Shown here one piece after another: positions 29,846 to 38,615 of a stretch of DNA of 64,000 bases. Made by a program: the position numbers and the translations under genes. The stretch comes from Spirilliplanes yamanashiensis. GTDB taxonomy: Bacteria > Actinomycetota > Actinomycetes > Mycobacteriales > Micromonosporaceae. The DNA lies in NCBI RefSeq assembly GCF_016863475.1, contig NZ_BOOY01000028.1, positions 62,001-126,000 of the forward strand, given 5' to 3'. Under the pieces are notes generated by a model. The model searched no databases, was not told where the DNA came from, and saw only the letters and a list, made by a program, of their open reading frames with translations. The number at the start of each line of letters is the position of its first letter. Position 1 is the stretch's first letter.

Positions 29846-32421
29846 CCCCCGCGCCGGCCGATCCGGCGCAGACGCAGCAGGACCCGGCGCAGCGGCCGGC
29901 CGGCCCGCCCGCCGCCCCGCCCGCGCGGGACGGCTGGTGGGCGCAGCCCGAGCGCCGGGTCGCCGCCCTGGCCGTCGGCCTCGGCGCCGCCGCCGTGGCG
30001 CTGGGCCTCCTGCTCGCCCGCGACGGGGTCACGCTGCCGCAGGGCGCGCGCGGCCTGGTCTGGCTGGGCACCCTCACCGTGCTGTTCGCCGCGTTCGAGG
30101 GCTTCGTCGTGCACATGCGGGTGCGCCGCGGCGCGCACGCGTTCAGCCTCACCGAGATCCCGATGGTGCTCGGCCTGCTGTCGCTCAACCCGCTGCTGGT
30201 CGTGCTGGCCCGGGTCGCCGGCGGCGGCGCCGGGCTGCTCGTGCTGCGCCGCCAGCGCGGCCTCAAGCTGGTGTTCAACGTCGCGCTCGTCGCCGCCCAG
30301 TCCGTCGTCGCCGCCTGGGTGTTCCACCGGCTCGGCGGCGACCTCGCGGGCGTCTCCGGGCTCGGCGTGCGCCAGCTCGTGGCGGTGTACTCGGCGATGA
30401 TCCTCGCCGACGTCGTCGCCGCCGTGGCCGTCACCGCGGTGATCGCGCTGCACGACGACCCGGGGGAGTGGCGGCGGCTGCCGTCCGCCCTGCGCGGCAC
30501 CGTCGTCGCCGCCGGCCTCACCACGATCGGCGTGGTCGGCGCCGAGGCCGCCTCGCAGAGCCCCTGGTCGGTGTCGCTGCTGGTGGTCCTGTGCGTGGTC
30601 CTGCTGCTGGTGTACCGGGCGCTGGTCCGGCAGGGCAACGACCGCGCCGAGGTCGGCGAGCTGTACGCCTTCACCACCGCCCTCGACGGCGCGGCCGAGC
30701 TGGACGAGGTGCTGCCCGTCGTCCTGGACCGGGTCCGCGACCAGCTGCGCGCCGACGTGGCCGAGATCGTGCTGACCGGCCCCGACGGCCCGCCCCGGGT
30801 GGCCCGGATGAGCGGGCCCGGCGTGGTCACCGACGCCGAGGTGCCCCCGTTCGCCTGGTACCTGCCCGCGCTGCGCGGCGAGCCCGTGCGCACCGGCAAC
30901 GTCGAGGGGACGGTGGCCGGCGCGGAGCCCGTCGACGGCGCCGCCGTGCCGCTGCCGCTGGGCGAGGCCACCGGCGCGCTGGTGGTGCGCGGCAGCCTGC
31001 CGGACAGCGGCGGCTTCACCGACGACCGGCTCGGCCTGCTGCGGGCCATGGCCAACCACGCGGGCGTGGCGCTGGGCAAGGCGCAGCTGCTGGACCGGCT
31101 GCGCCGGGAGGCGGCCGAGAAGGAGCACCTGGCGCTGCACGACACCCTGTCCGGGCTGCCGAACCGGCGGCACTTCCTGCGCCTGGTCGACGACGCCCTG
31201 GCCGGCGGCGGGGGCTCGGGCGCGGTGCTGCTGCTGGACGTGGACCGCTTCAAGGAGGTCAACGACGCGCTCGGCCACGACATCGGCGACGCCCTGCTGA
31301 CCGAGGTGGCGCAGCGGCTGCGCGCGCATGTCGAGGGCATCGGCGTGGCGGCGCGGCTGGGCGGCGACGAGTTCGCCGTGTGGCTGCCCACCGACGGCAC
31401 GATCGAGGCGGGCCTGGCGCGCGGCGCCGAGCTCAGCGAGAAGCTCGAGCAGACCATGCCGATCGGCCCGCTGACCATCGACCTGCGGGCGAGCGTCGGC
31501 GTGGCGGTGGCCCCGCTGCACGGCACCGACGCGCACACCCTCGTCCGGCACGCCGACGTGGCCATGTACGCGGCCAAGGAGACCCGGGCGGGGCTGCGCG
31601 CGTACGACGAGACCGCGGACGTCAACACCCCGCAGCGGCTGGCCCGCATCGCCGACCTGCGCGCCGCGATCGACCGCCGGGACCTGATGGTGGCGTTCCA
31701 GCCGAAGGTGGACCCGGCCACCGGCGCGGTCGTCGGCGCGGAGGCGCTCGCCCGCTGGCACCACCCGGCCGACGGCATGGTCCCGCCGGACGAGTTCATC
31801 CCGCTGGCCGAGCACTCCGGCCTGATCCGGCCGCTGACCCTGCACATGCTGGAGGTGGCGCTGCGCAGCCGGGCCGCCTGGGCGCGCACCGGGCACGACC
31901 TGCACGTGGCGGTGAACCTGTCGCCGAACGGGCTGCTCGACGTGACGCTGCCGGAGGTGGTGGAGCGGCTGCTGGCGCAGACGGGCAGCGCCCCGGCCAG
32001 CCTCACCCTGGAGATCACCGAGAGCAGCATCATGGCCGACCCGTCGGGCAGCCTCGCCACGCTGGAGCGGCTGCACGCGCTCGGGGTGAAGCTGTCGATC
32101 GACGACTTCGGCACCGGCTACTCGTCGCTGGGCCGGCTGCGCCGGCTGCCGATCCACGAGGTGAAGATCGACCGGTCGTTCGTGCAGCGGCTGACGCACG
32201 ACCACCGGGACCGGGCCGTGGTGCGCTCCGCGGTGCAGCTGGGGCACGCCCTCGGGCTGGAGGTCGTGGCGGAGGGCGTGGAGGACGCCGGCGCGCTGGA
32301 GCTGCTCGCCCGCGAGGGCTGCGACCTGGTGCAGGGCTATTTCGTGTCGCGGCCGCTGGCCCCGGACGCGTTTACCGAGTGGCTGACGGGGCAGCCGGTG
32401 CACGAGCGCCGTCCCGCCTGA
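29842..32421 (+). CDS. Membrane GGDEF-EAL cyclic-di-GMP protein with GAF domain
   Basis: 859 aa. After a disordered Pro/Ala-rich start come about seven membrane helices (residues 35-260), a GAF domain (about 265-420), a GGDEF domain with intact RLGGDEF at 507-511, and an EAL domain with EAL at 634-636, ITESSIM, DDFGTGYSSLG, KIDRSFV and EGVE. Both active sites look complete, so it could make and break cyclic-di-GMP. The GTG at 29842 overlaps the protease stop (GTGA); in-frame GTGs at 29824 and 29836 are alternatives. Coupling to a secreted protease gene is unusual. Confidence 0.93.
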   Translation: MTPAPADPAQTQQDPAQRPAGPPAAPPARDGWWAQPERRVAALAVGLGAAAVALGLLLARDGVTLPQGARGLVWLGTLTVLFAAFEGFVVHMRVRRGAHAFSLTEIPMVLGLLSLNPLLVVLARVAGGGAGLLVLRRQRGLKLVFNVALVAAQSVVAAWVFHRLGGDLAGVSGLGVRQLVAVYSAMILADVVAAVAVTAVIALHDDPGEWRRLPSALRGTVVAAGLTTIGVVGAEAASQSPWSVSLLVVLCVVLLLVYRALVRQGNDRAEVGELYAFTTALDGAAELDEVLPVVLDRVRDQLRADVAEIVLTGPDGPPRVARMSGPGVVTDAEVPPFAWYLPALRGEPVRTGNVEGTVAGAEPVDGAAVPLPLGEATGALVVRGSLPDSGGFTDDRLGLLRAMANHAGVALGKAQLLDRLRREAAEKEHLALHDTLSGLPNRRHFLRLVDDALAGGGGSGAVLLLDVDRFKEVNDALGHDIGDALLTEVAQRLRAHVEGIGVAARLGGDEFAVWLPTDGTIEAGLARGAELSEKLEQTMPIGPLTIDLRASVGVAVAPLHGTDAHTLVRHADVAMYAAKETRAGLRAYDETADVNTPQRLARIADLRAAIDRRDLMVAFQPKVDPATGAVVGAEALARWHHPADGMVPPDEFIPLAEHSGLIRPLTLHMLEVALRSRAAWARTGHDLHVAVNLSPNGLLDVTLPEVVERLLAQTGSAPASLTLEITESSIMADPSGSLATLERLHALGVKLSIDDFGTGYSSLGRLRRLPIHEVKIDRSFVQRLTHDHRDRAVVRSAVQLGHALGLEVVAEGVEDAGALELLAREGCDLVQGYFVSRPLAPDAFTEWLTGQPVHERRPA

Positions 32422-32450
32422 GCCGACGGTGCCGTCACCCTGCGCCACTC

Positions 32451-32510
32451 ATACTTTCGGCTAGTATTTGGTCGTCCACTGGGCTAGTGTCGTTGTACTG
32501 AACGGACGAC
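32451..32510 (+). promoter_or_regulatory. Candidate promoter/operator region of the sigma-factor gene
   Basis: In the 255 bp gap before the sigma gene two similar boxes occur 23 bp apart: CTAGTATTTGG (32461) and CTAGTGTCG (32484), each containing a TAnnnT hexamer (TAGTAT, TAGTGT). ATACT/AGTAT (32451-32455, 32463-32467) and GTCGTCC/GGACGAC (32471-32477, 32504-32510) are inverted repeats. This is the most AT-rich part of the neighbourhood. It may hold two overlapping promoters. The remaining leader to 32676 shows nothing I can name. Confidence 0.45.
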
Positions 32511-32676
32511 AACTGCGCGGTCCGGCCGGGTCGACAACCGGCGGCGGGCCCCGCACACAGAGCGACATCTCCAGCCCGTCGAGGGCGGTCGGAGCGCCGG
32601 GGAGACCCGCCGCCGGAGACCGGACCCGGCGGGCCACCGGCGGACCACCGGCGGACGAGGTGCAGGGAGGACCACC

Positions 32677-33483
32677 ATGACCGCGACCACGACGGACCAG
32701 CGCACGGACGACACGCTCTCCACGGCCGCACCGGCCGACACCGCGGCCGAGCTGCTCGCCGCGATGGCGGCGACGCCCGCCGGTCACCCCCGCCGCCCCG
32801 CCCTGCGGGCCCGCGCCATCGAGGCCTGGCTCCCGCTGGCCCGGCACCTCGCGCACCGCTACTCCGGCCGCGGCGAGCCCACCGACGACCTGGTGCAGAC
32901 CGCCACCGTCGGGCTCATCAAGGCCGTCGACAAGTTCGACCCCGAGCGCGGCGTCGACTTCGCGGGCTACGCGATCCCCACGATCATCGGCGAGATCAAG
33001 CGGCACTTCCGCGACCGCACCTGGTCGGTGCGCGTCCCGCGCCGCCTGCAGGAGCTGCGCCTGGCCATCACCGAGGCCAACGCCACCCTGACCCACACCC
33101 TCGGCCGCTCGCCGACGGTCCCGGACATCGCCGTGCACCTCGGCATCACCGAGGAGGAGGTGCTGGAGGGCCTGGAGGGCGCCCGCGCCTACAACGCGAC
33201 GTCGCTGTCCACCCCGGTCGGCGCCGAGGGCTCCACGGAGCTGGGCGACACGCTCGGCGGCGAGGATACCGAGTTCGAGCTGGCCGAGCTGCGCGTGGCC
33301 CTCGGCCCGGCGCTGGCCACCCTCGACGAGCGCGAGCAGCGCATCCTCACCCTGCGGTTCTACGGCAACCTGACCCAGTCGCAGATCGCCGACCAGATCG
33401 GCATCTCGCAGATGCACGTGTCGCGTCTGCTCGCCAAGGCGCTCGGCAAGCTGCGCGGCCAGCTGAGCCTCGACGGCATCTGA
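32677..33483 (+). CDS. SigB/SigF-family RNA polymerase sigma factor
   Basis: 268 aa alternative sigma-70 factor. Region 2 is clear (LARHLAHRYSGRGEPTDDLV, GLIKAVDKFDPERGVDFAGY, AIPTIIGEIKRHFRD), region 3 follows (VPRRLQELRLAITEAN, HLGITEEEVLEGL), and region 4 has LRFYGNLTQSQIADQIGISQ with MHVSRLLAKAL. Length and sequence fit the SigB/SigF group, usually held by an anti-sigma factor and freed by partner switching. No anti-sigma gene is next to it. GGGAGG precedes the ATG. It lies 57 bp from a convergent general-stress protein gene. Confidence 0.95.
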   Translation: MTATTTDQRTDDTLSTAAPADTAAELLAAMAATPAGHPRRPALRARAIEAWLPLARHLAHRYSGRGEPTDDLVQTATVGLIKAVDKFDPERGVDFAGYAIPTIIGEIKRHFRDRTWSVRVPRRLQELRLAITEANATLTHTLGRSPTVPDIAVHLGITEEEVLEGLEGARAYNATSLSTPVGAEGSTELGDTLGGEDTEFELAELRVALGPALATLDEREQRILTLRFYGNLTQSQIADQIGISQMHVSRLLAKALGKLRGQLSLDGI

Positions 33484-33495
33484 TCCACCGCACGA

Positions 33496-33524
33496 CGGAG
33501 GGCCCCCGGTTCGGGGGCCCTCCG
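33496..33524. terminator. Strong bidirectional terminator after the sigma-factor gene
   Basis: A perfect 13 bp stem (33496-33508 with 33512-33524) closes a GTT loop. It lies between the convergent sigma-factor and general-stress genes. Confidence 0.85.
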
Positions 33525-33540
33525 CATGTCCGGGGTCCGG

Positions 33541-34095
33541 TCAGACCGCGCCGCTGGCCCGCCAGTTCAGCTGCACCAGCAGCTGCCGCGCCTGGTCGGC
33601 GAACTCCGGGTCGGCCAGCACCACGTACTGCCCGGCCTGCAGGGAGCTGCGCGACGTGAAGTCGCGCCGGCCGCCGGTCATGGCGTGCGCGATCGCGCCG
33701 AACACCGCGCCCCAGAGCGCGCCGATGAGCACGGCCGCGAGCAGCACGGTCCACCAGGCGGACACGCTGAAGATGGCGAACAGCAGGCCGATGAGCAGGC
33801 CGAACCAGGCGCCGCTGGCCGCGCCGGCGGCGGCCGCCCGGCCCACGGTCAGCCGGCCCAGCACGTTCTCGACCAGCCGCAGGTCGGTGCCCACGATGGC
33901 GGTGCGCTCGACCGGGAACTTGTTGTCGGACAGCAGGTCGACGGCCTGCTGGGCCGCCGGGTAGTTGTCGAAGGTGCCCACCGGCACCCCGCCCGCGAGG
34001 CCGGGGGCGGCCGCGGCGGGCGGTGCGGTGGCGCCGCCCGGGCCCGGCGGGATGCCCGGGCCGGCGGCGGTGGAGGGGTCGGACGACGTGGTCAC
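33541..34095 (-). CDS. General stress protein (YflT-like) with glycine-zipper membrane segments
   Basis: 184 aa. A disordered Ala/Pro/Gly-rich start leads into GTFDNYPAAQQAVDLLSDNK and RTAIVGTDLRLVENVLGRLT, the domain seen in general stress proteins of the 17M/YflT type. Two glycine-rich hydrophobic segments follow (AASGAWFGLLIGLLF, LLAAVLIGALWGAVFGAIA), and the end (LQAGQYVVLADPEFADQARQ) is soluble. Function is unknown but family members are often stress-sigma targets, which suits its place beside the sigma gene. The GTG start has AGAGGA 7 nt upstream. Confidence 0.85.
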   Translation of the reverse strand: MTTSSDPSTAAGPGIPPGPGGATAPPAAAAPGLAGGVPVGTFDNYPAAQQAVDLLSDNKFPVERTAIVGTDLRLVENVLGRLTVGRAAAAGAASGAWFGLLIGLLFAIFSVSAWWTVLLAAVLIGALWGAVFGAIAHAMTGGRRDFTSRSSLQAGQYVVLADPEFADQARQLLVQLNWRASGAV

Positions 34096-34150
34096 GGCGG
34101 TGTCCTCTCGCAGAGATGTCTGCCGATGACATATCCCGCCGGGGCCCGGA

Positions 34151-35044
34151 TCAATCGTTGCGGTGACGGACCTCGCCCTCGGCGACCAGCCACACCCAGA
34201 TCAGGAAGGCGCCGGCCGTGCACCCGGCGATGCCCGCCGCGCCGGCGATGAACGCCGCCAGCTCCGACACCAGCCCCGGGATGAACCGCTCCGAGACGAC
34301 CACCGCGCCGAGCCCGATGGCCCCGATCGCCCCGGCCACCGCGGCGCCCAGCGCCAGCGGCAGCGTGGCCAGGCGCGACGCGGCCCGGGGTGGCGCCTCG
34401 GCCCGCCGGCGCAGCCGCACCACTGTGACGGCCAGCGCTCCCCAGCCGAGGGTGACCAGCAGCGCCGCCACCGTGTCGCTGGGGCGGTGCCAGGCCGCCC
34501 ACACCGTCGCGATCGCGATGACCGCCACGTAGAGGGAGCCGGCCAGCGCCAGGAAGGCGCGGGTCGCGTACGGCAGCACGAGCACCAGCGCGAACGCCAC
34601 CGACACCGCGGCGGTCGTGTGCCCGCTGGGCAGCGAGTTGGGGGCCGGGTCGCCCAGCGGCGGCCGGGTCAGCTCGCGCTTGAGGAACTGCGTCGTCAGG
34701 TTGCTGCCCAGCACGAGCACGCCGGCGGCCACGGCCAGGTCGACGCGGCGGCGCAGCAGCCCGACCGCCGCCGCCACCACCGCCACGGCGGCGATGCTGA
34801 GCAGCGACGTGCCGTCCAGGGTGCTGTTCAGCACGGAGACGACCCGCTGGTGCTCGACCTCGGCGCCGCGCATGGCGGCCTCGTCGACCACCTGGCCCAG
34901 CCGGGTGCGCACGAACACGGCGTACACCGCCACCGCGCCGGCGGCGGCGAGCAGCGCGATCACCGGCGGGGCGCCGAGCCACCAGCCACTGGTGGCGCCG
35001 GCGGTCCGGCCGGCCGGCGGGCGGCGGCTCGCCACGGCGGTCAT
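34151..35044 (-). CDS. PAP2-family membrane phosphatase
   Basis: 297 aa membrane protein with about seven helices. PAP2 motifs are LKRELTRPP (first motif, shortened), SLPSGHTTAAV (second) and WHRPSDTVAA (third, with His and Asp), the signature of lipid phosphatases acting on phosphatidic acid or polyprenyl pyrophosphates. About 80 extra hydrophobic residues follow the usual PAP2 core. The ATG at 35044 has AGAGGA upstream; an earlier in-frame GTG (35086) lacks a site. Divergent from the glucosaminidase gene. Confidence 0.88.
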   Translation of the reverse strand: MTAVASRRPPAGRTAGATSGWWLGAPPVIALLAAAGAVAVYAVFVRTRLGQVVDEAAMRGAEVEHQRVVSVLNSTLDGTSLLSIAAVAVVAAAVGLLRRRVDLAVAAGVLVLGSNLTTQFLKRELTRPPLGDPAPNSLPSGHTTAAVSVAFALVLVLPYATRAFLALAGSLYVAVIAIATVWAAWHRPSDTVAALLVTLGWGALAVTVVRLRRRAEAPPRAASRLATLPLALGAAVAGAIGAIGLGAVVVSERFIPGLVSELAAFIAGAAGIAGCTAGAFLIWVWLVAEGEVRHRND

Positions 35045-35222
35045 CAAGCCGTCCTCTCGGGGGGAGTGTCGGGGGGCTCTCACCATTCCCCGGCGGGCGC
35101 GGGCTCAAGCGCGGCCCAGCGCCGCATCATAGTGCCCTTGCGCACCCCGGCCCCCAGCCGTCACCGCCGTGCGCGCGACGCACCCGAACCGCACCCGGGT
35201 TCTCCCTCCGCGCCCCGGCCCG

Positions 35223-35266
35223 CCCTCCGACCGGGAGGGGGACGGCGGCGCTGCCGATGCGCCGCC
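35223..35266 (+). promoter_or_regulatory. Two hairpins in the leader of the glucosaminidase gene
   Basis: CCCTCC (35223-35228) pairs with GGAGGG (35234-35239), and GGCGGCGC (35244-35251) pairs perfectly with GCGCCGCC (35259-35266). The second ends just before the AAAGGGGG ribosome site of the ATG at 35288. They might control translation, but no known riboswitch pattern is recognised. The rest of the 243 bp gap is featureless. Confidence 0.35.
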
Positions 35267-35287
35267 GGGGAAAGGGGGCACCTCACC

Positions 35288-36376
35288 ATGTGGCGCCAAC
35301 TGCTCACCGGCACCCTCGCCGCGGCCGCCCTGGCCGCCGGCGTCGTCGCCGTCCCGGCCGCGGCCCAGGCCGCCGCCGTCACCGGCACCGTGCGCGTGGC
35401 GGGCGGCACCCTGAAGGTGCGCAGCACCCCGGCCACCACCGGCGCCGTCGTCGGCTCCCTGCGCAACGGCGCCCGGGTCACGCTCAGCTGCTGGGTGTAC
35501 GGCGCCACGGTGCGCGGCACCGTGCGCACCACCAACGTGTGGGACCGGCTCGCCAACGGCCGGTACGTCTCGCACGCCTACGTCTCCAGCCGCGGCTTCC
35601 CGAAGTGCGCCACCGCCGTGTCGTCCGGCCCCGTCGCGGGCCGCATCCGCAGCGCCGACGGCTCGGTCAACGTGCGCGCCGGCGGCAGCCGCGCCACCGC
35701 GGTCACCGGTCGGCTCGCCGGCGGCACGGCCGTGTCGATCGTCTGCGCCGCCGCGGGCGAGCGGGTCAGCGGGACGGTGCGCACCACCGACCAGTGGGAC
35801 CGGCTGAGCGTCGGCGGCTGGGTCTCGCACGCCTACGTCGAGTCCGGCGCCGTGCCGGTCTGCCCCGGCTCGCGGACGCCGTCGAGCGCGCCCAACCTGA
35901 CCACGGCGCAGTTCATCGCGGCCGCGGTGCCCGGCGCCCAGCAGGGCTGGCGCGAGTTCGGGGTGCCGCCGTCGGTGACGATCGCGCAGGCCATCCTCGA
36001 GTCCGGGTGGGGCCGCAGCGGCCTGGCCGCCAACGACCGCAACTACTTCGGCATCAAGTGCTTCGACGGGCGCAAGGGCGCGATCGCCGCCGGCTGCCGC
36101 ACGTACAACACCACGGAGTGCACGAAGGCCGGCAAGTGCTTCGCCACCTCGGCCACGTTCCGCACCTACCGCACGGCCGCCGACTCGTTCCGCGACCACG
36201 GCAGCTTCCTGCGCGCCAACCAGCGCTACCGCCCGGCGTTCGCGTACACCCGCAACGCCAACGCCTTCCTCGTGGAGATCAAGCGGGCGGGCTATGCGAC
36301 CGACCCGGACTACGTCGCGAAGACGGCCGCCCTCATGCGAACGTACGACCTGTACCGGTACGACACCTGGCGATGA
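35288..36376 (+). CDS. Secreted glucosaminidase-type cell-wall hydrolase with two SH3 domains
   Basis: 362 aa exported protein. Signal peptide at about 1-29 (LAAAALAAGVVAVPAAAQA). Two SH3-like repeats (about 30-105 and 115-190) both read TVRTTxxWDRL followed by G-x-YVSHAYV or G-x-WVSHAYV, and each holds a cysteine pair. The C-terminal glucosaminidase domain (about 205-355) has the likely catalytic Glu238 in QAILESGWGRSG and then YFGIKCFDG and FRTYRTAADSFRDHG. It would cut glycan strands of peptidoglycan during growth or division. AAAGGGGG precedes the ATG. The family assignment is sound, the biological role inferred. Confidence 0.92.
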   Translation: MWRQLLTGTLAAAALAAGVVAVPAAAQAAAVTGTVRVAGGTLKVRSTPATTGAVVGSLRNGARVTLSCWVYGATVRGTVRTTNVWDRLANGRYVSHAYVSSRGFPKCATAVSSGPVAGRIRSADGSVNVRAGGSRATAVTGRLAGGTAVSIVCAAAGERVSGTVRTTDQWDRLSVGGWVSHAYVESGAVPVCPGSRTPSSAPNLTTAQFIAAAVPGAQQGWREFGVPPSVTIAQAILESGWGRSGLAANDRNYFGIKCFDGRKGAIAAGCRTYNTTECTKAGKCFATSATFRTYRTAADSFRDHGSFLRANQRYRPAFAYTRNANAFLVEIKRAGYATDPDYVAKTAALMRTYDLYRYDTWR

Positions 36377-36383
36377 GAATGCG

Positions 36384-36389
36384 TAATAT
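36384..36389 (+). promoter_or_regulatory. Predicted -10 box TAATAT of the CHASE histidine kinase
   Basis: TAATAT is an excellent -10 hexamer and lies 10 nt before the GTG at 36400, so any leader would be only a few nucleotides. No ribosome site is seen. Confidence 0.5.
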
Positions 36390-36399
36390 CCTCTGATCG

Positions 36400-38607
36400 G
36401 TGGGGAGAAGCGCGGATCGCGGCGGGGGCTGGCTGGGGCCGGTCCTCGCCGTCGTCGTGCTGGCGACCGGCCTCGGGGCCACCTGGTACGGCGCCGCCGG
36501 CCTGCGCGCCGACGACGCCACCAACGCGCGCCGGGTGATGGACCAGCGCACCGCCGTCGCCCGGGCCTCGGTCATCGCCGAGACCGGCCGCTACCTCGAC
36601 CTGCTCCAGACGGTCGCGGCCGGCCTGGGCGCCGGGCCGGACATCAGCGCGAGCGGTTTCCAGGCCGCCACCGCGCCGCTGGCCACGTCCCGGCTCACCG
36701 GCGCCACCGGCGTCGCGCTGGTCGTGCCGGCCGACACCGCCGAGGTCGCCGCCGTCGAGGCCGCCTGGCGCGCCCGCGGCGCCGCCGGCCTGCGGCTCTC
36801 GCCCCGGCCCGGGACCACCCGGCACCTGTTCCCCGTGCTGTCCCGGCCGCTCAACGCCACCGTGCCCGCCACCCCGGGCGCCGACCTCGCCGCCTCCGTC
36901 GAGGCCTCGGCCGCGCTGGCGGAGGGCCGGCGCACCGGCGCCCCCGCGGTCAGCGACGCGTACGTGCTGCTGCGCGACCGGGCCCTGCCGCCGAGCCGCC
37001 AGCAGCTGTCGTTCGTGTTCGCCGCCCCCGTGTACGCCCCGGGCGACGGCGGCGCGTTCCGCGGCTGGGTCGTGCTCGGGCTGCGCGGCCAGGACTTCCT
37101 CGGCGGGGTGCTGGGCGACGCCAGCCAGGGCCTGCTCGCCGGCACCCTGCGCGCCACCGACAGCGCGGGCCGCGCGGTCACCGTCGCCGCCTATCAGGCG
37201 CTGGGCCGGCGCGACCTGCGCCGGCAGGCCACCTTCCCCGTCGGTGACCAGCACTGGACGCTGGTCACCGAGGCGGACTCGGCGCGGCTGCCGGGCGCCC
37301 GCACCCTGCTGCCGCTGACCGTGGAGGTGGGCGGCGCGGCGGCCACGGTGCTGCTGGCGGGCCTGATGTACGTGCTGGCCACCGGCCGGGCCCGGGCGCA
37401 GGCGCGGGTGCGCACCGCCACGGCCGAGCTGCGCCAGGCCGAGGCGGAGGCCCGCCGTCAGGCCGGCCTGCTCTCGGCGATCATGGCCAGCCTCGGCGAC
37501 GGCGTCGGGGTGATCGACGAGCAGGGCCGCTACCTGCTGCACAACCCGGCGGCCCGGGCGCTGCTGGGCACCGACGCCGACGTGGACGGGCCGGACAACT
37601 GGCAGCGCCACTACGGGCTGTTCCTGCCCGACGGCACCACCCCGTTCCCCGAGGAGCGGATGCCGCTGGTGCGCGGCCTGCGCGGCGAGTCGTCGGACGG
37701 CGTCGAGATGATCGTGCGCAACGCCGGGCGCCCGGAGGGCATCCTGCTCAGCGTCGACGGCCGCCCGCTGGACGCCAGCGCCGGCCAGCGCGGGGCGGTC
37801 GCCGTGTTCCGCGACATCACGGCGCTGCGCCGCTACGAGAACGACCTGGCGGTGTTCGCCGGGGTGGTGGCGCACGACCTCAAGGCGCCGCTGTCGGTCG
37901 TGCGCGCGCACTGCGAGCTGGCCATCGACCAGCTCGCCGAGGCCCCGCCGTCCGACGACGTGACGCAGGCGCACACCGCGCTGCGCCGCATCCTGGGCGC
38001 CGCCGACCGGATGGCCGCCCTCATCGACACGCTGCTGGCGTACACGACGGCGCGCGACGCGCCGCTGAGCCTGACCGTCGTGCCGCTGGGGCCGCTGGTC
38101 GCGGACGTGGTCCGGGAGCGCACCGAGCACCTGCGCCGCGGCACCGACCCGTCGCCGGCCATCTACGTCGGGGCGCTGCCCGCCGTGACGGGCGACCCGG
38201 CGATGCTGCGGCACGTCGTGGACAACCTGATCGGCAACGCGCTCAAGTACGTGCGACCCGGCCAGGACCCGCGGGTCGACGTGACGGCGCTGCCGGCCGA
38301 GGGCGACCGGGTGCGGTTCACGGTGGCCGACCGCGGCATCGGCATCCCCGACGACGACAAGCCGCGGATCTTCGAGACGTTCCACCGCGCGCACGCCGGC
38401 AAGGGGTACGCGGGCACGGGCCTCGGCCTGGCGATCTGCCGCCGGATCGTGGAGCGGCACGGCGGCACGGTGACGGTGGAGGACAACCCGGGCGGCGGCA
38501 CCCGGTTCGTCGTCAGCCTGCCCGCCGCGGCGGCGGACGCGGCCGGCGACGGCGAGCCGGCGGCGGCGCCGCTGCCGCTGCCCGCGCCGGAGCACGCCCG
38601 CGCCTAG
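36400..38607 (+). CDS. Sensor histidine kinase with CHASE and PAS domains
   Basis: 735 aa membrane kinase. A first helix (about 7-27) is followed by an external CHASE-type domain (about 45-270, RYLDLLQTVAAGLG), a second helix (about 305-330), a PAS domain (about 355-460, SLGDGVGVIDEQGRYLLHN), HisKA with His492 in VVAHDLKAPLSVV, and HATPase_c (NLIGNALKYVRPG, DRGIGIPDDDK, GTGLGLAICRRIVERHGG). CHASE domains bind small external ligands, not predictable here. No response regulator follows on the same strand; a single-domain receiver is encoded convergently 8 bp away and may be its partner. Confidence 0.93.
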   Translation: MGRSADRGGGWLGPVLAVVVLATGLGATWYGAAGLRADDATNARRVMDQRTAVARASVIAETGRYLDLLQTVAAGLGAGPDISASGFQAATAPLATSRLTGATGVALVVPADTAEVAAVEAAWRARGAAGLRLSPRPGTTRHLFPVLSRPLNATVPATPGADLAASVEASAALAEGRRTGAPAVSDAYVLLRDRALPPSRQQLSFVFAAPVYAPGDGGAFRGWVVLGLRGQDFLGGVLGDASQGLLAGTLRATDSAGRAVTVAAYQALGRRDLRRQATFPVGDQHWTLVTEADSARLPGARTLLPLTVEVGGAAATVLLAGLMYVLATGRARAQARVRTATAELRQAEAEARRQAGLLSAIMASLGDGVGVIDEQGRYLLHNPAARALLGTDADVDGPDNWQRHYGLFLPDGTTPFPEERMPLVRGLRGESSDGVEMIVRNAGRPEGILLSVDGRPLDASAGQRGAVAVFRDITALRRYENDLAVFAGVVAHDLKAPLSVVRAHCELAIDQLAEAPPSDDVTQAHTALRRILGAADRMAALIDTLLAYTTARDAPLSLTVVPLGPLVADVVRERTEHLRRGTDPSPAIYVGALPAVTGDPAMLRHVVDNLIGNALKYVRPGQDPRVDVTALPAEGDRVRFTVADRGIGIPDDDKPRIFETFHRAHAGKGYAGTGLGLAICRRIVERHGGTVTVEDNPGGGTRFVVSLPAAAADAAGDGEPAAAPLPLPAPEHARA

Positions 38608-38615
38608 CGACCGGC

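Noticed and set aside
29161-32448. A 1095-codon open frame antisense to the subtilase tail and GGDEF-EAL gene
   Set aside because: Same artefact; the protein is rich in R, H, Q and A and has no motif, and the plus strand has clear catalytic motifs.
35045-35287. Cyclic-di-AMP (ydaO-type) riboswitch before the glucosaminidase gene
   Set aside because: The gene type made me look, but the conserved ydaO core is not found; only two simple hairpins are present.
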